A stretch of DNA of 64,000 nucleotides from Flavobacterium potami (GCF_020026915.1 NZ_JAINUY010000008.1:186001-250000); one strand, 5' to 3'; counted from the first letter of the stretch, positions 42,942 to 51,692 are shown. Program-made: numbers and translations. The notes: generated from the sequence alone by a model not told the origin.

Positions 42942-43700
42942 CTATAAATTATTTTTCTTCACAATGGTCGAGGACGCCTGTGCGGTGCTCATGACTACCA
43001 AATCAGCAATATTTACATGATACGGTCTTGAAACTACAAAATGAATAATATCGGCAATATCTTCCGCTTGAAGCGGATCAAATCCTTTGTAAACATTTGC
43101 GGCTCTTTCTACATCGCCTTTAAAACGAACTTCGCTAAATTCTGTCGCTACCAGTCCAGGGTGAATGCCGCCAACTCTAATTCCAAACGGATTCAAGTCG
43201 ATTCGCATTCCTGCTGTAATGGCATCAACAGCATGTTTAGAACCACAATATACATTTCCATTCGGATAAACTTCTTTTGCAGCAGTTGAGCCAATATTGA
43301 TAATATGTCCAGATTGTCTCTCCACCATTTGCGGAATTATCGCTTTTGAAACGTACAAAAGTCCTTTCACATTAATATCAATCATAGCGTCCCAATCATC
43401 TAAATCTCCATTTTGAATCGGATCTAAACCGTGAGCGTTTCCTGCATTATTGATTAAAACGTCGATTGTCGCAAAATCAGATGGTAAAGATTTAATTTGT
43501 TCCAAAACATCTTTTTTATCACGAACATCAAATGCTAAAGAATGTATTTCTGTAAAAGCAGAAAGTTCTTTTTCGAGTTCTTCCAAACGATCTTTACGTC
43601 TTCCGCAAAGCACTACTTTGTAATTATTTTTTGCTAAAATCTGAGCGGTTGCTTTTCCAATTCCGCTCGTAGCACCAGTAATTAAAACTGTTTTTTTCAT
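42942..43700 (-). CDS. Short-chain dehydrogenase/reductase (YdfG-like)
   Basis: The NAD(P)-dependent oxidoreductase has the classical SDR fold and is cytosolic. Starting at the ATG at 43700 gives 252 residues: TGATSGIG cofactor motif at 8-15, NNAG at 84-87, catalytic S138, Y151 and K155 (YCGSK), and PG at LHPGL-like GGIHPGLVATEF. The Arg pair CGRRKDR after the second strand suggests NADP preference. The frame is open 19 codons further upstream, but that part is made of the neighbouring repeat element. Similarity to YdfG-type 3-hydroxy acid/serine dehydrogenases is noticeable; the substrate is unproven. The gene is flanked by the two inverted copies of the ACACATAGA element. Confidence 0.92.
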   Translation of the reverse strand: MKKTVLITGATSGIGKATAQILAKNNYKVVLCGRRKDRLEELEKELSAFTEIHSLAFDVRDKKDVLEQIKSLPSDFATIDVLINNAGNAHGLDPIQNGDLDDWDAMIDINVKGLLYVSKAIIPQMVERQSGHIINIGSTAAKEVYPNGNVYCGSKHAVDAITAGMRIDLNPFGIRVGGIHPGLVATEFSEVRFKGDVERAANVYKGFDPLQAEDIADIIHFVVSRPYHVNIADLVVMSTAQASSTIVKKNNL

Positions 43701-43716
43701 TGTATTTTTTTTGTTT

Positions 43717-43846
43717 AACACATAGAAACATAGTTCAACTTTATCTAAAAATGGCATTTCATTTTACATCAATTCACATAGCTATGTGAAAGTGAAACGC
43801 TAAAAAACCTTTTTAAGAGCAACAAAAATCTATGTTTCTATGTGTT
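43717..43846 (+). repeat. ACACATAGA long hairpin element, copy B
   Basis: Outer arms AACACATAGAAACATAG and CTATGTTTCTATGTGTT pair perfectly. The inner part GGCATTTCATTTTACATCAA then TTCACATAGCTATGTGAA includes an exact 12-base palindrome. It is the inverted counterpart of copy A at 42759-42890, and together they bracket the SDR gene. Confidence 0.8.
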
Positions 43847-43900
43847 TATTTTTTTCAGAATAAAACTGAAAACTAAAAACTGCGACTGAACACTTAAAAA

Positions 43901-44776
43901 TTAAGGCACATCGTCGCCCATACTTTCTGTCCAGATTGCGAACCAATCTTCTTTATCCATTTCCAATTCAATTGCTTTTGATAAAGACTGAATTCTCGCA
44001 ACGTTAACGGTTCCAGCAATCGGAATTACTTTTGCTGGATGTTTTAAAATCCATGACAATAAAAGTGTATCTGCACCTAAGTGATATTTTTCTAATAAAG
44101 TAGAAAACAGTTTTTTCAAACGGCGAGTCTGTTTTGTATCTTCTCTAAAAACAGTTCCAAGCGGATTCCATGACAAAGGACGAATTCCGTGAGTCTGCAT
44201 ATAATCTAAACTTCCATCTAACATTGGCTCGTAATGAGTTGCCGAAAATTGAACTTGATTGTAGCTTACTTCTGTTTTTTGGCGAATTAATTCCGTTTGT
44301 GAACTTGTAAAATTAGAAAGTCCGAAATCAATAATTTTTCCTTCTCCTTTTAATTTTTCAACAGCTTCTGCAATTTCATCAGCCTGCATTAACGGACTTG
44401 GTCTGTGCAATAAAAAAACGTCTACATAATCTGTTTTTAAGTTCTTTAAAGAACCCTCAACCGACTTAATAATATAGTCTTTAGAGTAATCGTAATGTTT
44501 GATTGTGTTTTCAGGGCGTTTATCAGCAATCATCTGAATACCGCACTTTGTAATTAATTGTAGTTTTTCACGATCAATTTTACTAGCGTGAAAGGCTTTT
44601 CCAAAATCGGCTTCGGTCGTATACGAACCGTAAATATCCGCGTGATCAAAAGTCGTAATTTTGTTTTCGATACTTACCTGTATCATGTTTTCCATTTCTT
44701 TGGTTGTAAGGTTTTTATCCCAAACTCCCCAATTCATAGTGCCCGAAATAATAGGCGATAAGACTGTTTTGCTCAT
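43901..44776 (-). CDS. Aldo/keto reductase
   Basis: This 291-residue NADPH-dependent oxidoreductase has the (beta/alpha)8 fold and is cytosolic. The catalytic tetrad is visible: D44 (FDHAD), Y49 (IYGSY), K77 (ITKCG) and H124 (FLLHRPSP). The cofactor segment WILKHPAKVIPIAGTVNVAR is near the C-terminus. The sequence runs close to the YdhF-type group (oxidoreductases of unknown substrate), with the N-terminus SPIISGTMNWGVW. It lies upstream of the SDR gene on the same strand, but a repeat element and 200 bases separate the two. The substrate is not known. Confidence 0.92.
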   Translation of the reverse strand: MSKTVLSPIISGTMNWGVWDKNLTTKEMENMIQVSIENKITTFDHADIYGSYTTEADFGKAFHASKIDREKLQLITKCGIQMIADKRPENTIKHYDYSKDYIIKSVEGSLKNLKTDYVDVFLLHRPSPLMQADEIAEAVEKLKGEGKIIDFGLSNFTSSQTELIRQKTEVSYNQVQFSATHYEPMLDGSLDYMQTHGIRPLSWNPLGTVFREDTKQTRRLKKLFSTLLEKYHLGADTLLLSWILKHPAKVIPIAGTVNVARIQSLSKAIELEMDKEDWFAIWTESMGDDVP

Positions 44777-44988
44777 AATAGTTATGCGTTATTTTTGGTA
44801 ATAATTATGCTTTAATAAAACATAATCATCAAAGTTCTTAAAAATATAAAAATAGATTCACAATTAGTCCTTAAAATTAGGTCTTTGGTCGAAGTTTTAA
44901 CCATTCTTTAACATCTTACTTCTTAAAAAATATTCAATTTGCACTCTCAAAAATTAGGCGTAAAAATCAAGGTTTTAAAAATATTTAT

Positions 44989-45993
44989 ATGGAAGAAAAT
45001 ACAACGACTTTAGACATTAGAGCGATAAATGAAAAAATTGAAAGAGAAAGTGCTTTTATAGACCTTCTTACAATGGAAATGAACAAAGTTATTGTGGGTC
45101 AGAAACATATGGTCGAGCGTCTATTGATCGGATTACTTGGACAAGGGCATATTTTATTGGAAGGAGTTCCTGGTTTGGCAAAAACTTTAGCCATCAACAC
45201 GCTTTCTCAAGCGGTTCAAGGTTCTTTCAGCCGTATCCAGTTTACGCCAGATTTATTACCTGCCGATGTTATCGGAACCATGATTTACAATATTAAAGCA
45301 AACGAATTCTCTATTAAAAAAGGACCAATTTTCGCCAATTTCGTACTTGCCGATGAGATTAACCGTGCTCCTGCAAAAGTTCAGTCAGCGTTATTAGAGG
45401 CAATGCAAGAGAAACAAGTTACGATTGGTGATTCTACTTTCAAATTAGATCGTCCGTTTTTAGTATTAGCAACACAAAACCCAGTTGAGCAAGAAGGAAC
45501 TTATGCACTTCCTGAAGCACAAGTCGACCGTTTTATGTTGAAAACCGTTATTGATTATCCAAAAATTGACGAAGAGCGTTTTGTAATTCGTCAAAACTTA
45601 AAAGGATCTTACGAAAAAGTAAACCCTGTAGTTTCTGTAGATCAGATTTTACGTGCTCAAGAAGCTGTTCGTGAAGTTTATATGGACGAAAAAATCGAGA
45701 AATATATTCTTGATATTATTTTCGCAACACGTTACCCAGAAAAATACAAATTAGCCGATTTAAAACCGCTTATCAGTTTTGGAGCTTCTCCTCGTGGAAG
45801 TATCAACTTGGCTAATGCCGCAAAATGTTATGCTTTCATCAAACGTCGTGGTTATGTAATTCCAGAAGACGTTCGTGCTGTTGTTCACGATGTATTACGT
45901 CACAGAGTTGGAATTACTTACGAAGCAGAAGCAGAAAACATTACTTCTGTAGACATTATCAACAAAATCGTTAACGAGATTGAGGTACCATAA
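44989..45993 (+). CDS. MoxR-family AAA+ ATPase (first gene of the Bat operon)
   Basis: This chaperone-like ATPase of 334 residues works with VWA proteins. Walker A is GVPGLAKT (60-66), Walker B VLADEINRAP (D122, E123), the sensor and pore part LATQNPVEQEGTYALPEAQV, and the arginine region VIDYPKIDEERF. The C-terminal lid contains SFGASPRGSINLANAAKCYA. In Bacteroidota this gene typically heads the aerotolerance (Bat) operon. It precedes a DUF58 protein (80-base spacer) and then BatA-E. The about 210-base upstream spacer shows no -7 element that I would call. Regulation is therefore not readable. Confidence 0.95.
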   Translation: MEENTTTLDIRAINEKIERESAFIDLLTMEMNKVIVGQKHMVERLLIGLLGQGHILLEGVPGLAKTLAINTLSQAVQGSFSRIQFTPDLLPADVIGTMIYNIKANEFSIKKGPIFANFVLADEINRAPAKVQSALLEAMQEKQVTIGDSTFKLDRPFLVLATQNPVEQEGTYALPEAQVDRFMLKTVIDYPKIDEERFVIRQNLKGSYEKVNPVVSVDQILRAQEAVREVYMDEKIEKYILDIIFATRYPEKYKLADLKPLISFGASPRGSINLANAAKCYAFIKRRGYVIPEDVRAVVHDVLRHRVGITYEAEAENITSVDIINKIVNEIEVP

Positions 45994-46072
45994 TAGTGAC
46001 TGGTAAATAGTGATTAGTAATTAGCTTTTGCTTTTACTATTCACTAACCACTAATCACTAATTACTAAAAAA
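45994..46072. repeat. TAGTGATTAG self-complementary spacer repeat
   Basis: TAGTGATTAGTAATTAG and CTAATCACTAATTACTA in this 79-base spacer are built from the same complementary units and can fold together. This is one of several different inverted repeats in spacers of the Bat operon. Confidence 0.7.
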
Positions 46073-46936
46073 ATGGATACAAAAGAGCTTTTAAAAAAAG
46101 TACGGAAAATAGAAATCAAAACGAAGAGACTGAGTAATCATATCTTTTCGGGAGAATACCACTCTTCATTTAAAGGACGAGGAATGACGTTTAGCGAGGT
46201 GCGTCAATACCAATACGGAGATGATATTCGTAACATCGATTGGAATGTAACCGCACGCTACAACGAAGCTCACGTTAAAGTATTTGAAGAAGAACGCGAA
46301 TTGACCATGGTTTTAATGGTCGATATTTCGGGTTCGGAATCTTTTGGTTCTAAAAATCAATTCAAAAAAGACATCGTAACCGAAATTGCGGCAACGATGG
46401 CTTTTTCGGCTACACAAAACAATGATAAAATTGGTTTGATATTATTTTCTGATACTGTAGAATTATATATTCCGCCAAAAAAAGGACGTTCGCACGTTCT
46501 TCGCATCATTCGTGAATTGATCGAATTTGAACCAAAAAGTCACAAAACAGACATCGCTCAGGCTTTGAAGTTTTTATCTGGAACTCAGAAAAAGAAAGCC
46601 ATCGTTTTTATGATCTCCGATTTTATGTCTGATTCTTATGAGCAAACTTTAAAAATTGCTTCTAAAAAACATGATATTACTGGCGTTCGTGTTTACGACA
46701 TGCGCGAAGAAAAAATTCCAAATTTAGGAATGGTTACAATGCTGGATGCTGAAACAGGAAAAATACAACTAGTCGATACAAGTTCTAAAACCGTGCGTCT
46801 GAATTACGAAAAACACTATCAGGAAAAGTTGAATTACTTTAAAGATACTTTCCGCAAATCGGGAGCAGGAGTTGTAAATACCAGAGTTGACGAAAATTAC
46901 GTTACTAAACTATTAGGCTATTTCAAATCGAGATAG
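46073..46936 (+). CDS. DUF58-domain (VWA-like) protein
   Basis: This 287-residue cytosolic protein is paired with MoxR in Bat operons. The DUF58 signature is seen at 35-62 (GRGMTFSEVRQYQYGDDIRN, then IDWNVTAR). A VWA-like domain follows with MIDAS-type residues D84-x-S86-x-S88 (MVDISGSES), KIGLILFSD and KKAIVFMISDFM. Unlike BatA/B it has no TM helices. It is the presumed client or adaptor that links MoxR to the membrane VWA proteins. The spacer after it (46937-47040) consists of repeated AATCGTTAATC units. Family assignment is firm; the biochemical role in the operon is not settled in the literature I know. Confidence 0.93.
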   Translation: MDTKELLKKVRKIEIKTKRLSNHIFSGEYHSSFKGRGMTFSEVRQYQYGDDIRNIDWNVTARYNEAHVKVFEEERELTMVLMVDISGSESFGSKNQFKKDIVTEIAATMAFSATQNNDKIGLILFSDTVELYIPPKKGRSHVLRIIRELIEFEPKSHKTDIAQALKFLSGTQKKKAIVFMISDFMSDSYEQTLKIASKKHDITGVRVYDMREEKIPNLGMVTMLDAETGKIQLVDTSSKTVRLNYEKHYQEKLNYFKDTFRKSGAGVVNTRVDENYVTKLLGYFKSR

Positions 46937-47040
46937 ATATTTTGATAATTCATAAAAATTAAAGATTGCAATTTAGAGAACTATTGACTATCCTTGGAAA
47001 ATCAAAAATCAAAAATCGTTAATCTTCAATCGTTAATCAA
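46937..47040. repeat. AATCGTTAATC spacer repeat
   Basis: The spacer ends with AAATCAAAAATCAAAAATCG and two copies of AATCGTTAATC, a low-complexity direct repeat unlike the other Bat-operon spacers. No gene or terminator is seen. Confidence 0.6.
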
Positions 47041-48672
47041 ATGAAATTTAAACTTTATATATTTTTATTTTTACTTACTTCTACTCTTTTTGCTCAAAAA
47101 CAAGTAGAAACGAGTATTGATACGACAAAAAACAAAATTGGCGCTGAGTTCAAGCTATCATTGAAAACGGTTGTTTCCTCAACAGCAAAAGTTGAATTTC
47201 CAAAACTTAAAAATATTGGTCCGTTAGAAGTTATTCAGTCTTATCCAATTGATACTGTAAAAAAAGACGGCACTTACGAACTTATAAAAAAGTATGGTTT
47301 AACGCAATTTGATTCTGGTCGTTACACAATTCCAAGTATTAAAATTTTAATTGATAAAAAAGCTTTTTATAGCGACTCTATCAAAGTTGAAGTTGCGAAT
47401 GTAAAAGTGGATACTTTACAACAAAAAATGTACGACATCAAAGACATTTCTTCAGTTGACGAAGGAATGGGAAATTGGTGGATTTACGTTTTAATTGTTT
47501 TAGCGATTATCGGAATTGGCGGTTTTGTTTATTGGTATGTCAAAAAACGTCAGCTGAAAAAAATTGAAGAAGAAGTTTATAAAACACCAATCGAAAAAGC
47601 AACAAGTCTATTAAACAACTTAGAGAAAAAAGAACTTGTTCAAAAAGGAGAGGTAAAAGAATATTATAGTGAATTAACAGATATTGCCAGAAATTATATT
47701 GAAGAAGCGATTCATATACCAGCAATGGAAAGTACCACTTCTGAGTTAATTACTGCTATTAGAGAAGCATCTACCAAAAAGAAAATGACGCTTACACCAG
47801 AAACGGTTGAGAATCTAGAGCGTGTTTTACGTCAGGCCGATTTGGTAAAATTTGCGAAATCTAAACCACTCGAATTTGAAATTACAGAAGATAGAAATAA
47901 AATTCAGAAAGTAATTTTAACTCTTGATAATGCTATTCCAACCGAAGTTTCAGAAGATATTGAAGATCAGTTGTTGAATGAAGCACAAAGACAAAAACAA
48001 ATTAAAGAACAGCTTCGTAAAAAACGAAATGCTCGTATTGGATATTCTATCGCGGCTGTAATTCTTTTATTATTTGTTACAACAACTTTCTTTATTGTTA
48101 CAAAAGGTTTCAACTACGTAAAAGACAATATCATTGGTCACCCTTCTAAAGAATTATTAGAAGGCGAATGGGTAAAAAGTGCTTACGGAAGTCCAGCCGT
48201 TCTTATCGAAACTCCAAAAGTTTTAAAAAGAATGGACACTGAAAAAGTTCTTCCAAAAGAGACTATGGCTTTGATTAAAGAAATGCAGCTTTTTACATAC
48301 GGAAGTATGATTGATAATTTCTACATCACCGTTTCTACAGCTAAATTCAAACAGCCAACCGAAATAGACTTAAGCAAAGCACTTGAAGGTTCACTAAAAG
48401 TAATGGAAGCTCAGGGAGCGCAAAATATTATTGTAAAACAAGAAGATTTTCAAACAAACGAGGGTATTCAGGGAGTTAAAGGTTACGGAACTATGACTAT
48501 TTTAAATCCGGCAACCAAAACAAGTACAAAAGCATATTACGAGTTACTTCTATTCAAACAAGATCAAGGCTTACAACAAATTATGATTTTACATGAAGAA
48601 GGTGATACGTATGCAAACGACATCACAACCCGAGTATTAAATTCTGTTGAACTTCAAAGAGCAAACAACTAA
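47041..48672 (+). CDS. Two-TM protein with BatD-like N-terminus, inside the Bat operon
   Basis: The 543-residue protein has a signal peptide (MKFKLYIFLFLLTSTLFAQ) and an Ig/BatD-like domain at about 22-125 (IGAEFKLSLKTVVSSTAKVE, FDSGRYTIPSIKILIDKKAF). TM helix 1 is at about 147-167 (WWIYVLIVLAIIGIGGFVYW), followed by a cytosolic helical part like DUF4381 (about 180-320, with EYYSELTDIARNYIEEAIHI). TM helix 2 is at about 340-360. An extracytoplasmic C-terminal domain (about 365-543) holds VLIETPKVLKRMD and YTGSMIDNF-like YGSMIDNFYITVS. The first three parts correspond to the protein found between the DUF58 gene and BatA in Bacteroidota; the extra domain after TM2 is unusual. Its stop overlaps the batA ATG (TAATG), so translation is coupled. 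Confidence 0.75.
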   Translation: MKFKLYIFLFLLTSTLFAQKQVETSIDTTKNKIGAEFKLSLKTVVSSTAKVEFPKLKNIGPLEVIQSYPIDTVKKDGTYELIKKYGLTQFDSGRYTIPSIKILIDKKAFYSDSIKVEVANVKVDTLQQKMYDIKDISSVDEGMGNWWIYVLIVLAIIGIGGFVYWYVKKRQLKKIEEEVYKTPIEKATSLLNNLEKKELVQKGEVKEYYSELTDIARNYIEEAIHIPAMESTTSELITAIREASTKKKMTLTPETVENLERVLRQADLVKFAKSKPLEFEITEDRNKIQKVILTLDNAIPTEVSEDIEDQLLNEAQRQKQIKEQLRKKRNARIGYSIAAVILLLFVTTTFFIVTKGFNYVKDNIIGHPSKELLEGEWVKSAYGSPAVLIETPKVLKRMDTEKVLPKETMALIKEMQLFTYGSMIDNFYITVSTAKFKQPTEIDLSKALEGSLKVMEAQGAQNIIVKQEDFQTNEGIQGVKGYGTMTILNPATKTSTKAYYELLLFKQDQGLQQIMILHEEGDTYANDITTRVLNSVELQRANN

Positions 48673-49673
48673 TGAGTAAGATCAGTTTTTTAAATCCAGA
48701 ATTTCTTTGGTTGTTTCTATTAATTCCGATTGCAATAATTTGGTTTTTCTGGAAACGCAATCAGCAATCGGCTACTTTAAAAATGAGTTCGACGGCAGGT
48801 TTCAAAAACAGCGAATCTTTGCTGACGAAATTAAAACCCGCTCTTTACGTTTTTAGAATACTTGCTTTATGTTCCTTGATTATTGCATTGGCACGACCAA
48901 GAACAGTAGACATCAGCAACCAGACCAAAACAACAAAAGGAATTGATATTGTAATGGCAATTGACGTTTCGGGATCTATGCTAGCAAAAGATTTAAAACC
49001 TAATCGTATGGAAGCTTTGAAAAGAGTTGCCGCCGATTTCGTTGGAGAAAGACCAAACGATAGAATCGGATTGGTTTTGTATGCTTCTGAAGCCTACACC
49101 AAAACCCCTGTTACAAGTGATAAAGCGATTATTTTAGAAGCCATAAAAGGTATTAAATACGACACTGCATTACAAGACGGAACCGGAATCGGAATGGGAT
49201 TGGCAACCGCTGTAAATCGTTTAAAAGATAGTAAAGCAAAAAGTCGTGTGATTATTTTGCTTACAGATGGTGTAAATAATGCTGGTTTTATTGAACCAGA
49301 AACTGCCTCAGACATTGCAAAACAATACGGAATCAAAGTCTACACGATTGGTCTTGGAACTAACGGAATGGCAGAATCTCCTTATGCGTACGCTCCAAAT
49401 GGCGGTTTCTTATTTAAAATGCAGAAAGTAGAAATTGACGAAAAGTTAATGAGAAACATTGCTCAAAAAACAGACGGAACGTATTTTAGAGCGACAAGTA
49501 ACGACAAATTAGCGCAAATCTATAACTCGATCAATAAATTGGAAACAACCGAAATTCAGGAATTGAAATTCTATGATTATGATGAAAAATACAGAATTTT
49601 TGTTTTGTTTGCAGGCTTAATGTTGTTATTGGAAGTTGGATTAAGAAATACGGTTTATAGAAGCTTTATTTAA
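48672..49673 (+). CDS. batA: BatA: membrane VWA-domain protein
   Basis: This 333-residue inner-membrane protein has a VWA domain facing the periplasm or cytosol. TM helices lie at about 10-27, 57-75 and at the C-terminus (YRIFVLFAGLMLLLEVGL). The MIDAS motif D98-V-S100-G-S102 (MAIDVSGSM) is intact, and the VIILLTDGVNN strand carries its fourth Asp. BatA with BatB form the von Willebrand core of the Bacteroides aerotolerance operon, named from B. fragilis; the molecular task is not known for certain. It overlaps the preceding gene by one base, and batB follows after a repeat-bearing 79-base spacer. Confidence 0.95.
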   Translation: MSKISFLNPEFLWLFLLIPIAIIWFFWKRNQQSATLKMSSTAGFKNSESLLTKLKPALYVFRILALCSLIIALARPRTVDISNQTKTTKGIDIVMAIDVSGSMLAKDLKPNRMEALKRVAADFVGERPNDRIGLVLYASEAYTKTPVTSDKAIILEAIKGIKYDTALQDGTGIGMGLATAVNRLKDSKAKSRVIILLTDGVNNAGFIEPETASDIAKQYGIKVYTIGLGTNGMAESPYAYAPNGGFLFKMQKVEIDEKLMRNIAQKTDGTYFRATSNDKLAQIYNSINKLETTEIQELKFYDYDEKYRIFVLFAGLMLLLEVGLRNTVYRSFI

Positions 49674-49679
49674 TATTTT

Positions 49680-49748
49680 AGTCGCAGTCACGGTTTACAG
49701 TTAACAGCTGGAACTGAGACTGAAAAGTGAGACTGAAAACTAGAATTA
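49680..49748. repeat. GAGACTGA-type spacer repeat
   Basis: The batA-batB spacer has AACTGAGACTGAAAAGTGAG and ACTGAAAACTAG, related to the hexamer array at 34503-34528 between porZ and recO. Confidence 0.65.
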
Positions 49749-49752
49749 AAAA

Positions 49753-50787
49753 ATGGAATTAGACGAAAAAAAATATTTATTTCTCTTTATACTTATCCCG
49801 ATTGTGGTATGTATTTTTCTTTTCAATATGTATTGGAAAAGAAGAACGCAACGCGAATTTGGTGATTTAGAAATGGTAAAAAAATTGAGTCCTGAGAAAT
49901 CGGTTTTTAAACCTGTTTTAAAAATTGTGGTAATTCTTTTGGCACTTACTTGCTTAATTATCGGTTTGGTAAATCCGAAGATTGGTACCAAAATGGAAAC
50001 CGTAAAACGAGAAGGTATTGATATTGTTTTTGCTGTTGACGTTTCTAAAAGTATGCTCGCCGAAGATGTTGTGCCAAGCCGTTTGGATAAAAGTAAACAA
50101 TTGGTTTCTCAAATCATCAATCAATTAGGAAGCGACCGAATCGGAATCGTGGCTTATGCAGGAAGTGCTTTTCCTGTTTTACCCATTACGTCTGATTACA
50201 GTGTTGCCAAAATGTTTCTGCAAAGTATGAGTCCTGGAATGGTTTCATCTCAAGGAACTTCTCTTGACGAAGCAATTAAATTATCCTCTACTTATTTTGA
50301 TGAAAAAAGCAAAACCAGCAAATTATTAATTCTAATTTCTGATGGAGAAGATCATTCTGAAGGGGCATCTGCGGCAGCAGAAGAAGCCAATAAATTAGGA
50401 ATGAAAATCATCACAATTGGTGTCGGAACAGAAAAAGGAGGAACAATTCCGTTAAAAGAAAATGGTGTTGTTAGAGGCTATCAAAAAGATCAAAACGGAG
50501 AAACGGTAATCACTAAATTAAATCAAGAAGGTTTAAAAACGATTGCAAAAGCAACTAAAGGCGGTTATGTTTATGGTGGAAGTACCAAAGAAGTTTTAGA
50601 ATATGTAAAAAACGCTTTGAACAATATCCAGAAAACAGAGTTTGAAGCTACACAGATGGCAGAATTTCAATCACAATTTCAATGGTTTATCGGGTTTGCC
50701 TTTTTATTGCTGTTTATCGATATTTTCTTGTTGGAAAGAAAAACAAACTGGATCAAAGAGTTGGATTTATTTAACGAAAAGAAATAA
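49753..50787 (+). CDS. batB: BatB: membrane VWA-domain protein
   Basis: The 344-residue paralogue of BatA has TM helices at about 8-27 and 55-73 and a C-terminal one (FAFLLLFIDIFLLE). The VWA core has an intact MIDAS motif, D96-V-S98-K-S100 (FAVDVSKSML), with LLILISDGEDHSEGASAAAE completing the metal site. The KxxxFGDLEMVKKLSPEKS N-terminal segment is shared with BatA homologues. It is co-directional with the rest of the Bat operon. A hairpin-forming repeat separates it from batC, so expression of downstream genes may be modulated there. Function is as for BatA: unknown in detail, envelope stress or oxygen tolerance. Confidence 0.95.
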   Translation: MELDEKKYLFLFILIPIVVCIFLFNMYWKRRTQREFGDLEMVKKLSPEKSVFKPVLKIVVILLALTCLIIGLVNPKIGTKMETVKREGIDIVFAVDVSKSMLAEDVVPSRLDKSKQLVSQIINQLGSDRIGIVAYAGSAFPVLPITSDYSVAKMFLQSMSPGMVSSQGTSLDEAIKLSSTYFDEKSKTSKLLILISDGEDHSEGASAAAEEANKLGMKIITIGVGTEKGGTIPLKENGVVRGYQKDQNGETVITKLNQEGLKTIAKATKGGYVYGGSTKEVLEYVKNALNNIQKTEFEATQMAEFQSQFQWFIGFAFLLLFIDIFLLERKTNWIKELDLFNEKK

Positions 50788-50795
50788 AAAGTTAG

Positions 50796-50897
50796 CCTCT
50801 AATTACTCGAATTTACACGAAAACAAATTGGTTGTTTTTATGAAGAAATTCAAATAAAAGAAATAATTAGTGTCAATTCGTGCAATTCGTGGCAAAC
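50796..50897. repeat. TTCGTGGCAAAC-type hairpin repeat (batB-batC spacer)
   Basis: CTAATTACTCGAATTTACACGAA and its counterpart TTAGTGTCAATTCGTGCAAT then TCGTGGC are imperfect inverted arms. The same family is at 42723-42753 and 56991-57054. Confidence 0.7.
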
Positions 50898-50916
50898 AAA
50901 AAAATAAAAATTGAGA

Positions 50917-51681
50917 ATGAAAAATTTACTTCTTTATATCTTATTAACGGTTTCTTTTGCAGCTGCTGCACAAGAGAAAGACAAATCATTGCCTGCTGCG
51001 AATGAAGAATATAAACAGAATAAATTTGTTGATGCTGAAGCAAACTATAGAATTTCGGAATCTAAATTTCCTAAAAAAGCTGCCGCGCCATATAATTTAG
51101 GAAACACCATTTATAGACAAAATCAAATTTCGGAAGCCAAGTTCGCTTACGCGAAAGCGATAAAAAATGCCAAAACAAGACCTGAAAAACATAAAGCTTT
51201 CCATAATCTCGGAAACGTTTTCATGAAAGAGAAAGATTATACTCAGGCTGTTGAAGCATACAAACAAGCATTGCGTAACGATCCAACAGATGATGAAACA
51301 CGTTACAACTATGCTTTGGCCAAACAAAAACTAAAAGAAAATCCTCCGAAAAACGATAAAAACAAAGACAAGAACAAGGATAAGGACAAAGACAAGGATA
51401 AAAATAAAGATAAGAACAAGGACAACAATAAAGATAAAGACAAGGACAAGAAAAACGACAAAGGAGATAAAGACAAGGATAAAAAAGACGATAAAAACGA
51501 TCCTAAAAAAGATGATAAGTCTGACAATAAAGGAGAACCAAAACCGCAACCTGGAGGAATATCAAAAGAACGTGTTCAAAACTTGTTAGATGCCGTTAAT
51601 AATGAAGAAAAGAAAATTCAGGATAAAGTTAACGCACAAAAAGTAAAAGGTAGTCCTAAGAAATCAGAAAAAGACTGGTAG
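50917..51681 (+). CDS. batC: BatC: TPR protein with a Lys/Asp tandem-repeat tail
   Basis: This 254-residue secreted protein has a signal peptide (MKNLLLYILLTVSFAAAAQ). I take the ATG at 50917 rather than the TTG two codons before it. About residues 20-140 hold TPR repeats (APYNLGNTIYRQNQISEAKF, AFHNLGNVFMKEKDYTQAVE, AYKQALRNDPTDDETRYNYA), the BatC core. From about 143 to 210 the sequence becomes an almost pure (K/N-K-D)n tract of KDKNKDKDKDK type, followed by GGISKERVQNLLDAVNNEEK. The tract is encoded by imperfect AAAGACAAGGAT-type repeats, likely to change in length between strains. The conserved C-terminal segment shows the frame is intact. Confidence 0.92.
   Translation: MKNLLLYILLTVSFAAAAQEKDKSLPAANEEYKQNKFVDAEANYRISESKFPKKAAAPYNLGNTIYRQNQISEAKFAYAKAIKNAKTRPEKHKAFHNLGNVFMKEKDYTQAVEAYKQALRNDPTDDETRYNYALAKQKLKENPPKNDKNKDKNKDKDKDKDKNKDKNKDNNKDKDKDKKNDKGDKDKDKKDDKNDPKKDDKSDNKGEPKPQPGGISKERVQNLLDAVNNEEKKIQDKVNAQKVKGSPKKSEKDW
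51345..51540 (+). repeat. Coding (AAR GAY)n repeat tract in batC
   Basis: Nearly 200 bases consist of six-base units AAAGAC, AAGGAT, AAAGAT and AACAAG that encode Lys-Asp and Asn-Lys pairs. The opposite strand is open in several frames only because of this composition. Confidence 0.85.
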
Positions 51682-51692
51682 GATTTGAGTTT

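Noticed and set aside
43701..43757. Upstream extension of the SDR protein by 19 codons
   Set aside because: It translates part of hairpin element copy B; the SDR fold starts directly at MKKTVLITG.
44777..44988. Regulatory RNA or promoter in the spacer before the MoxR gene
   Set aside because: AT-rich with no TAnnTTTG at a good position and no convincing hairpin; nothing can be supported.
51309..51549. Antisense frames opposite the batC tail (Ser/Leu- or Phe/Val-rich)
   Set aside because: They arise from the six-base Lys/Asp coding repeat read on the opposite strand; no start context.
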